Assembly (NCBI GenBank): GCA_001817115.1
Contig: MHHS01000008.1
Coordinates: 1 to 32,815, forward strand
DNA from: Candidatus Andersenbacteria bacterium RIFCSPHIGHO2_12_FULL_45_11b
GTDB taxonomy: Bacteria; Patescibacteriota; Andersenbacteria; UBA10190
Length of the DNA: 32,815 nt
Direction of reading: 5' to 3'
The position numbers and the translations under genes are program-made. Every line of letters begins with the position of its first letter. The stretch's first letter is position 1. Under the pieces are notes generated by a model. It was not told the DNA's origin and made no database searches. It was given only the letters and a program-made list of their open reading frames with translations. Positions 26,011 to 32,815 of the stretch are shown here, piece by piece.

Positions 26011-27045
26011 CTAAGAAAACAACGCGCCCTTTAGAATCACCGTCCCAGAAACCGGGACGAGCGACAGCACATGCTTTCCATGAGCCAGCGACTGCGCAAG
26101 GCCGTATGGTCGGTCTTCGCGGACATGCACATATGTTCTTCCTCCCTGGTTCACAATATCTTGCCCGCGCATATGCTCCTGCACAGGCTTTGAGTTAATA
26201 AGCACTTCAAGCGAACACCCAGCTTCTGACGCAGCAGATAGCGCTATGCCGCTCCCCAGGAAATGAATTACGCACGCCTGATCATCGCTTACAGCACCAT
26301 TTATTATCTGATGCTCTTGAATAATCCACCATCCAGAAAACCCATAATGATGTATTGGCAATTTAAATTGCAGATGATACTGCGCAGGCTCCATAGGAGG
26401 AGATGCTGCAATGCCCTGCATCCGGGCGGATTCTGCTCCAAATGCGATGTCGGGCGTTTTGTCAGGCTCTTTGGTCGAAGGAAATAACTTTGACTCTCTA
26501 TGGGGTTCCAAGAGCGTTCGTATTTTTTGTTCCAATTCTTCAAATCCCCCCTCGCCATTGCGGTCATAGCAAATTGTGCCCGTTGTATCAACTAAAATCT
26601 TTCTCGGCCACACCGTGTTCCCATACCGCTTCCATGTTTTATAGGAAGCATCGTTTGCAATAGGAAAGTCTAAATCAAAGCGCAACACAGCGCCCTGCAC
26701 CTTATCCGGGTCCGTAGCTAATTCCAGCTGAGGCGTATGAATTCCAATAATTAAAAACCCCGGGCCTTCATAGCGCTCCCACAACGCACGAATATGCAAT
26801 ACGTCTTGCAGCGATGCCGGGTCTCCGTAATCCCAAAAAAAGAGTACCACGACCGTATCACGCAAATCGCGTTCGAAGGCAAGCTCTTTGTGCGATACCG
26901 CAATGCTTCGTATATTTTGGGGAAACGAACTGATGTTCAACCAGCTATCTCCTGTAATGTCTGCGGCCTGTTTTCCAACTAACGACGAGCGAAAAATGCG
27001 CCACATACCTACGATTCGACATCTATTCCTGCCTTGCGCGCCCAC
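26011..27045 (-). CDS. DipZ/TlpA-like thioredoxin-fold protein lacking CXXC, with C-terminal beta domain
   Basis: VVVLFFWDYGDPASLQDVLHIRALWERYEGPGFLIIGIHTPQLE...DPDKVQGAVLRFDLDFPIANDASYKTWKRYGNTVWPRKILVDTTGTICYDRNGEGGFEE. Exact start uncertain. Confidence 0.75.
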   Translation of the reverse strand: MGAQGRNRCRIVGMWRIFRSSLVGKQAADITGDSWLNISSFPQNIRSIAVSHKELAFERDLRDTVVVLFFWDYGDPASLQDVLHIRALWERYEGPGFLIIGIHTPQLELATDPDKVQGAVLRFDLDFPIANDASYKTWKRYGNTVWPRKILVDTTGTICYDRNGEGGFEELEQKIRTLLEPHRESKLFPSTKEPDKTPDIAFGAESARMQGIAASPPMEPAQYHLQFKLPIHHYGFSGWWIIQEHQIINGAVSDDQACVIHFLGSGIALSAASEAGCSLEVLINSKPVQEHMRGQDIVNQGGRTYVHVREDRPYGLAQSLAHGKHVLSLVPVSGTVILKGALFS

Positions 27046-27581
27046 AAAGAAAACCGAGCGCCCTTGCGGACATATTCAAGCTCGCACCCTTCTTCAAGTA
27101 ATGTTTTTTCCACTAACGCGCGCCGCGTAAATGACGGCATGCGCGCCACTGTTATATCGCTGATCCCCATCAGCCCGCCCTTGCGGAGCACCCGCAATGC
27201 TTCTCGCAACACGCCTTTTACTTCCCGGTCATCAATGTATCCAATGGTATTAATAGCAATGACAACATGAAACGATTCATCGCCGAACGGAAGATGCCGA
27301 ATATCTGCTTGCTGCATTTTTAATCGCGCACCGTATGTCGCCTGCAATTCTCGAAATATTTCTCCGGCAAACACATCAACCTCTGCGGCTGTCAGCTCCA
27401 CGTGCGGGAATGTTTCCAAAATAGTGCGCGACGTCCACCCATGCCCGGCGCCAAGCTCCAGAATCTCGCCTCGGAGCGGGTCTGGGCATGTCGACAAAAA
27501 CTTCGGCACATGGCGCCTGATGTGTATGCGGTGAGGCAGCGCATTATTCCACCATTTCTGAAACGTAGTAAGACGGCTCAT
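27009..27581 (-). CDS. Class I SAM-dependent methyltransferase
   Basis: ILELGAGHGWTSRTILETFP, ADIRHLPFGDESFHVVIAINTIGYIDD, VLRKGGLMGISDITVA. Confidence 0.88.
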   Translation of the reverse strand: MSRLTTFQKWWNNALPHRIHIRRHVPKFLSTCPDPLRGEILELGAGHGWTSRTILETFPHVELTAAEVDVFAGEIFRELQATYGARLKMQQADIRHLPFGDESFHVVIAINTIGYIDDREVKGVLREALRVLRKGGLMGISDITVARMPSFTRRALVEKTLLEEGCELEYVRKGARFSLWARKAGIDVES

Positions 27582-27593
27582 ACCATGAGCGTA

Positions 27594-27788
27594 CTACATT
27601 TTTTGATCTTTATCACCGGCGAAAATAACAAGTGACACCAGCACCGATAACAACCCAACAATAATCGGAATCCATGGCTCTCCGCCCGCAAGGTTTCGCA
27701 AACTGTCATACAGCGCGGGAATCAAATTAATCAATCCTCCGACTAGCAGCAATACTGCAGCCCATAATTGCAAACTTTTATTTACCAT
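27594..27788 (-). CDS. Small two-TM membrane protein
   Basis: MVNKSLQLWAAVLLLVGGLINLIPALYDSLRNLAGGEPWIPIIVGLLSVLVSLVIFAGDKDQKM; overlaps the end of the upstream gene. Confidence 0.65.
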   Translation of the reverse strand: MVNKSLQLWAAVLLLVGGLINLIPALYDSLRNLAGGEPWIPIIVGLLSVLVSLVIFAGDKDQKM

Positions 27789-28920
27789 ATGTTCCACCCC
27801 CTTTCGCAGAAAAAATAGTTTTCGCAATATCCCAATATGCATCATTGTGATGTACCGCCTTTTCCCAATACCAGTATTCAACGCCCCACCAATACACACG
27901 CGATAATTGCGTGCGCTCCGCGAACAGCTGAAGCTGCAAAAAACGAGCAGGAGAGAATGATTTCATTCTTTCTCCTATATCCATTTCGTTATATGGCTTT
28001 GTACCCCACGGCTCTCCTTGCAGTTCAGAAATAATAACGGGTTTATGGAATAGAAGGCCTATATAATGAGCTTTAAGCCGGTACATCCAAGATGGAAACA
28101 GATAATCGTAATGAAACAATTTATTCGTTCGATTTGAAAATACGGTACGATACATCGTTGTTCCTAGCACATCGCCATATCGCGCTGCCCCAAGCCAAGA
28201 ATTCAATTCTCCGGAATCAGTAATTAAGATTGCATGAGCAATATCATGAGCGCGCACTACCGCCTGCTCTTGATCCAAAAAATTCGCATCTGCCTTAGGA
28301 CAAATCCCAAATGATAATAGCGGCTCGTTTTCTAATTGCCACATATCCAGTGCGGGACTCTGCTTATACCGATCCACAACAACCCCCAGCATGGCAAGTA
28401 CGCGAGCCTGTTGTTCTTGCTCTGAAAGTCCTTGCGCCCATGCAGGGATGTGGCATTCCGGCCAGCGCGGCAATTTTCTCCCGACGCTCAATACTATACT
28501 AACATCTCTTTTCTCTGCCTCGCGAACTTGATAATCCAAATCAGAAAAATCATATGCGTCTTGAGATACTGGCTGTATTGCATCCCAATATGCGGAAAGC
28601 CTCAAATGCCGCACCTGCAAATCATCAAGTATTGCAATATATGCCTGTTTCCAATCAAGCCCGATTCCCGAAGCTTGCGGAGCAGAAAATGTAACACCGA
28701 CTGCTTGCGGCACAGGAAGAAACGATGGAAAGGCCAGTAATAAAATTGCAGTAAGGATGATGCCGAAAAAGGTGAGGAAAAATACTCCGAATCTTCTACG
28801 ACGACTAACCTCCCCTAACCCCTCCTTCGTAAGGAGGGGAATACGGTGTCGTTCTCTCCCCCTTACGAAGGGGGAGCTGGAGGGGGTTTGTCGTGAACGC
28901 GTAGCTTTCTTCTTCCTCAT
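27778..28920 (-). CDS. Membrane-anchored glycoside hydrolase-like TIM-barrel protein
   Basis: N-terminal TM; HLRLSAYWDAIQP, MWQLENEPLL, VIISELQGEPW. Confidence 0.7.
   Translation of the reverse strand: MRKKKATRSRQTPSSSPFVRGRERHRIPLLTKEGLGEVSRRRRFGVFFLTFFGIILTAILLLAFPSFLPVPQAVGVTFSAPQASGIGLDWKQAYIAILDDLQVRHLRLSAYWDAIQPVSQDAYDFSDLDYQVREAEKRDVSIVLSVGRKLPRWPECHIPAWAQGLSEQEQQARVLAMLGVVVDRYKQSPALDMWQLENEPLLSFGICPKADANFLDQEQAVVRAHDIAHAILITDSGELNSWLGAARYGDVLGTTMYRTVFSNRTNKLFHYDYLFPSWMYRLKAHYIGLLFHKPVIISELQGEPWGTKPYNEMDIGERMKSFSPARFLQLQLFAERTQLSRVYWWGVEYWYWEKAVHHNDAYWDIAKTIFSAKGGGTYGK
28802..28896. repeat. Composite repeat family C in frame at the N-terminus of the glycosidase-like gene
   Basis: cgactaacctcccctaacccctccttcgtaaggaggggaatacg...ctcccccttacgaagggggag; encodes SSSPFVRGRERHRIPLLTKEGLGEVSRR. 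Confidence 0.88.
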
Positions 28921-29906
28921 ACCAATAACGCTACTCCAAAACTAACTAGAACAATACCCGCAATTTTTTGCATCACCGGCCCTGTTCCAACTTCTTCTTT
29001 AAAAATTTTGGGGAAGAACAGGGAAACAATCAACGCGAGCACTAGTACAAATGCATACTGCACGCCTTGCAGCGCATTTACTACGGAAACGCTGCCGAGC
29101 GAAATAGCATATGTTTGCAATAAAAATGCGCCCGCGGCTAGGGATTTATTACAGAGAAAGACCAGGGAAGTTGCCCAAGTTTTTCTCTCTCCCTGGATAG
29201 GGAGAGAGCGAGAGAGAGGATTACGCGAACGTGACGAAACCCTCTTCCCCGCCTTCTCCCTATGCAGGGAGAAGGGGCGAATAAACACAAGGATTCCCGC
29301 TCCCGCAATTACTGCCTCCACCACGCGCGTCACAATAAAAATGCCAAGAAACTGCCCTTCAGCATAAGAATAAATATATTTAGTAATAGCAAAATATGCG
29401 GCAAATAGCAGGCCGGCGAGGACAGGGAATAGCATTGTCATCCCGGACTTGATCCGGGATCCATGAGTAGATTCCCGCATACGCGGGAATGAAAACCCTG
29501 CCAGCAGCATTCCCCCAGCAAGCAGCGCTGCGATTCCAAACCCTTCTTTCACAGCGAACTGTTCCCCTAAAAATGTGACTGCAAAAAGAATAGTAAATAA
29601 TGGTACTGCAGACCCTGCGATGGGAACCACGCGCGACGGCTCTCCTGCGCGCATCGCAGTAAAAAACAAATACAGCGCACCAATATGCACTGCCCCCGCA
29701 ATAAATGCCCATTGCAATAAAAAAGGCGTAATTAAAATGTGCGCCCAAGGAACAAGAGCAATTGCCAGCCCCGCAAACGCGGCAGAATACAATGCATATG
29801 CAATCGGTTTCCCGATTGCAGTTTTTGTTTGCAATAAACTTTTATCAACAATGAATACTACCCCGTTGCCAACATGTGCAAGTATGGCAAGGAGTACCCA
29901 AGTCAT
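28917..29906 (-). CDS. EamA-family drug/metabolite transporter with two repeat-encoded loops
   Basis: Multi-TM; AIVPFAV-type segments VVPIAGSAVPLFTILFAVTFLGEQF and C-terminal TM repeat. Confidence 0.85.
   Translation of the reverse strand: MTWVLLAILAHVGNGVVFIVDKSLLQTKTAIGKPIAYALYSAAFAGLAIALVPWAHILITPFLLQWAFIAGAVHIGALYLFFTAMRAGEPSRVVPIAGSAVPLFTILFAVTFLGEQFAVKEGFGIAALLAGGMLLAGFSFPRMRESTHGSRIKSGMTMLFPVLAGLLFAAYFAITKYIYSYAEGQFLGIFIVTRVVEAVIAGAGILVFIRPFSLHREKAGKRVSSRSRNPLSRSLPIQGERKTWATSLVFLCNKSLAAGAFLLQTYAISLGSVSVVNALQGVQYAFVLVLALIVSLFFPKIFKEEVGTGPVMQKIAGIVLVSFGVALLV
29184..29277. repeat. Composite repeat family C in frame in the EamA gene
   Basis: ctctctccctggatagggagagagcgagagagagga...gccttctccctatgcagggagaagg; homologous to 2449-2550. 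Confidence 0.9.
29436..29492. repeat. Family B repeat in frame in the EamA gene
   Basis: tgtcatcccggacttgatccgggatccatgagtagattcccgcatacgcgggaatga; encodes SFPRMRESTHGSRIKSGMT. Confidence 0.9.
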
Positions 29907-29919
29907 GGCGCGCTAGGCC

Positions 29920-30705
29920 TTAGCGAGCGCGGAGCTCTTTGTACAATTCTACGAAAAAGGCGATAGTAAGAATCATTAACACAAACGGCACAATCACGCC
30001 CGCAATAGGAAGTTGGCTCACGCTAATTGAAACCACTTGAAACAACACCAGCGCCCCGAGCATCCTCCATGCAACACCCCATACATGCTTACGCACAACT
30101 TCTTTCGAGAATAGGAGCGCGCGCACTCCTCCAGATGTCTCTTTTAAAGCGACTGCAAGAGGAGCATACATCACCCAGATTGTAACGATAAACGCCGGTA
30201 TCATCAGCGCTACAAATGCTACAAACTCCACAATATCAAGCGCTGCAAGCCCGCCCTCAGAAAGAGGGAAGGTGTTGCGTACTGATAGGTACCAAAAGTT
30301 TAATACTTCCGACGGCAAGAATGATATCGCCACGAGCAATGCTGCAAGAAAACTGGTGTACAGCACGGGAATATATACCTTTACTGCGCCTGTAAGCGCT
30401 ACGAACAAAGAAATTTTCTTCTCTGCTGTAAACAAAAGCATCATTGCAGTCATGGAAAGGATTCCGAAAAAGATTGCAGTGAAAAATCCTATCAAGAACT
30501 GCCCCGTATACGGGGATTGCTCTACTACCGTAAATACATCAACACCCTGCGATAGCGCGCTCAAATACTGCACCATCAGCGGAATCGTCAGTAATGCAGG
30601 AATAATAATCAGCAACTCTAATACAACAGCCGTGCCCCACCTGCTCAAAAATAATTTCCACGCTCGAGATAACTGATCAATGAATGTTGGAAACGGAGTT
30701 GTCAT
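29920..30705 (-). CDS. Multi-TM membrane protein of unknown function
   Basis: 261 aa with about six hydrophobic segments; extended -10 TGGTATAAT upstream (30742-30747). Confidence 0.75.
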   Translation of the reverse strand: MTTPFPTFIDQLSRAWKLFLSRWGTAVVLELLIIIPALLTIPLMVQYLSALSQGVDVFTVVEQSPYTGQFLIGFFTAIFFGILSMTAMMLLFTAEKKISLFVALTGAVKVYIPVLYTSFLAALLVAISFLPSEVLNFWYLSVRNTFPLSEGGLAALDIVEFVAFVALMIPAFIVTIWVMYAPLAVALKETSGGVRALLFSKEVVRKHVWGVAWRMLGALVLFQVVSISVSQLPIAGVIVPFVLMILTIAFFVELYKELRAR

Positions 30706-30795
30706 AAAAAAGTGCTATATAGATAGTTAATAATTTATTCAATTATACCACATATGTTATGCACACGCTTATAAATTACATAATTCTCCGTTCTT

Positions 30796-31638
30796 TCAGC
30801 GCAGTGGCTTTCTCGGTCTCCGACCAATTACATAACTGCTTTTCGTAACAACTTTTTTACCAGTTCTTGATTCTAACTCCAATCGTGCCTTTTTCGCAAT
30901 ACTTCCCCCTTTTTTACTTGCAATCGAATTTTCTTTCATGCCTATTGCATTGTCGCTTTCAGCAATTTGCTTGGTAGAAAGCTCTGCAAGCGCTGTAAAG
31001 ATTAACTCCGCATCGCTCATATGGTCGCGCAAGTTTTGTGTTTTCAAGCCCTTTAATTTTTTATGATCTTTCACACCAATGCCTGCCCATTCAGAGTGAA
31101 TAATATTTGTAAGAATAGCGAATTCTTCTCCCTCCGAGATATCGTGTGTTTTCCAATAATCCGTGAGCTTATTACGCGTTTCTTGCCCCAGCATCCGCTG
31201 TTGAATCCACTTTTCGCTTCGTCCATGTTTTTTCCATGTCTCTCTCGCGCGATCCAGAGCCTTTGCCGGATCTGCCATTTCTTGCATCCGCTCATATCCC
31301 ACTTTTGCAAGCCACAGCTTGATCGGCTCTGCTTTTTTAGACGGCACGGACTGAATCAGGCGAAGCAGCGTTTCCGGATCAGCAACATCCGTTAAACGCA
31401 TTTTTCCGTCATCTGCGATCATTTTCAACTGGTGACATTTTGTCACCAGTTCACTACCCTCTTTTACAAGCCTTTCTTTTAACTTATTCCAATACTTTCT
31501 AGCAGTTTGAAAATCAGGCTGATCTATAAGCACAGCAATAACATCCACCACAGAAAACCACCACGTTTCAGTCTTCTCGTTATACTGTCGACGAATTTTC
31601 CTGCCTTCAAATAGCGCAATACTACGATTCTTCTTCAT
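30796..31638 (-). CDS. BRO-N / phage antirepressor-like (DinD-like) protein
   Basis: ALFEGRKIRRQYNEKTETWWFSVVDVIAVLIDQPDFQTARKYWNKLKERL, LVTKCHQLKM, DGKMRLTDVADPETLLRLIQSVPSKKAEPIKLWLAKVGYERMQEM. Confidence 0.82.
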   Translation of the reverse strand: MKKNRSIALFEGRKIRRQYNEKTETWWFSVVDVIAVLIDQPDFQTARKYWNKLKERLVKEGSELVTKCHQLKMIADDGKMRLTDVADPETLLRLIQSVPSKKAEPIKLWLAKVGYERMQEMADPAKALDRARETWKKHGRSEKWIQQRMLGQETRNKLTDYWKTHDISEGEEFAILTNIIHSEWAGIGVKDHKKLKGLKTQNLRDHMSDAELIFTALAELSTKQIAESDNAIGMKENSIASKKGGSIAKKARLELESRTGKKVVTKSSYVIGRRPRKPLR

Positions 31639-31682
31639 ACAAAAATTGTAACATTTCTGTTCGAATTATGCGAAGCACGCTC

Positions 31683-32519
31683 TTACAACCCGTAATACTG
31701 GTTCTGCGGACTTCCTCCTGTGCCGGACGCAGCGTAGCTTTCCTGGCTCTGGCGGAGACACTCCTGGTATCCCGGATCATTAGGATATGAAAATGGATAC
31801 CCGCTGAATACCCCTTGTTTATTTTGCCCCACATAAAAATCGTGTTTTACAATGTGCGTAGTAAAACATGCTTGACAAGATACAGGAAATAAATGTAAAC
31901 CCACTTCTGGAGCGCCAAACGCCACATGCCAAAACGGACTTTCAACTAATGGGCACTCTATAATTTCATCCCACCTGCAAAAACAATCGTATTGATGATG
32001 TACTGTTTGAAATGCGGGCGGTATTTCTACATTTCCCGGCCGCGGATACCCCACCCAGTACAACCCCCCGGGGCCTTTATCCCCGGGAGTCCCTGGTTTA
32101 GCTACATCTGTAACATTTTTCCCGCCGATTGCTTTTACGCCCGGGTCTAGCCGGCTCGGGTTCTTTGCCGTTTCTGAATATCCGTACGGATACATCTGCT
32201 GAACGGTCGGTTTGAATCCATATAGCGACGGATCAGCGGGAACAGGCGCAATATGATAAAACGGCAGCACCAAGCTTCCGATTGCAACTCCGATACCATG
32301 AAATGGCGAATAGCTGGCGGGAAGATTTCCAATCAATGGATTAATGCCTTGCTTGTACCCTGCGCTTTGTATGCCCGATAGCCCTTCATGAATAGACGGA
32401 TCGTTCGTTTGCCGCGGCACGCGAACGGGGCCGATCTGCTGCTGCGCAACTACATTACTTGCAGAATATATGCCAGCAACCACGAGCAGTACGATAAGTT
32501 TTTTAAATAGTTCGCTCAT
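31683..32519 (-). CDS. Secreted hypothetical protein
   Basis: Signal peptide-like MSELFKKLIVLLVVAGIYSASNVVAQQ; cysteine-containing region YDCFCRWDEIIECP...SCQAC. Confidence 0.7.
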   Translation of the reverse strand: MSELFKKLIVLLVVAGIYSASNVVAQQQIGPVRVPRQTNDPSIHEGLSGIQSAGYKQGINPLIGNLPASYSPFHGIGVAIGSLVLPFYHIAPVPADPSLYGFKPTVQQMYPYGYSETAKNPSRLDPGVKAIGGKNVTDVAKPGTPGDKGPGGLYWVGYPRPGNVEIPPAFQTVHHQYDCFCRWDEIIECPLVESPFWHVAFGAPEVGLHLFPVSCQACFTTHIVKHDFYVGQNKQGVFSGYPFSYPNDPGYQECLRQSQESYAASGTGGSPQNQYYGL

Positions 32520-32579
32520 GGCAGATATCTATAGTGCATAACCTACAATCTACAGTCTACCATCTATTGCGTGAAGATA

Positions 32580-32815
32580 TTACGGTATCGTCGTTTCTCC
32601 AACAGGCGCATGGGTAAATATAGATGACACGGAATCAATCATCGTACTGATTGCAGATTGCGGCACTCCGCTCGTCATAAACTGATTGACAAGATGCGTG
32701 GCTGAAAATGGATCCCCAAGAATCAGGGGACTAGGCATCACGGTCGCCGTCGGCGTAGGCCTCGGAATTCCGCCCGTACCTGTTCCAATATTCCCGATAA
32801 GAGCCTGAAGAAGTT
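32580..32815 (-). CDS. Partial hypothetical protein running off the window
   Basis: Open frame from the window edge to TAA at 32580: LLQALIGNIGTGTGGIPRPTPTATVMPSPLILGDPFSATHLVNQFMTSGVPQSAISTMIDSVSSIFTHAPVGETTIP*. Confidence 0.55.
   Translation of the reverse strand, partial: LLQALIGNIGTGTGGIPRPTPTATVMPSPLILGDPFSATHLVNQFMTSGVPQSAISTMIDSVSSIFTHAPVGETTIP

Overview
The window looks like a bacterial chromosome segment of Candidate Phyla Radiation (Parcubacteria/Patescibacteria-like) character. This assignment is inferred from compact gene content and repeat style; no search was run. Core genes recognised: rpsF-ssb-rpsR, RNHCP zinc-ribbon protein, cyclophilin, recA, RodZ-like HTH membrane protein, ftsK, rpoB-rpoC, M24 peptidase-cupin-tsaB-like, a MurE-like ligase, FemAB-like transferase, ruvA, uvrB, pepA-like M17 peptidase, a DipZ/TlpA-like protein, a SAM methyltransferase, a glycosidase-like membrane protein, an EamA transporter, a BRO-N protein and a secreted protein. 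A small accessory island (about 6.55-8.35 kb) holds a DUF2283/DUF4258 pair, a HicB/HicA pair, and two small membrane-protein genes with near-identical terminators. The most striking signal is a set of at least five families of short palindromic repeats that sit between genes and also in frame inside about ten protein-coding genes (rpsF, ssb, RNHCP, tsaB, murE-like, femAB, uvrB, pepA, glycosidase, EamA). Some supply stop codons, and one repeat module is nested in the hairpin loops of two other families. Secondary signals are a recurrent -10 box 6-8 nt before ATG (leaderless architecture), a promoter/sORF/hairpin leader before an unknown 466-aa gene, a MurE-like ligase with His->Val in its DYAHTP motif, and a DipZ-like thioredoxin fold without CXXC.
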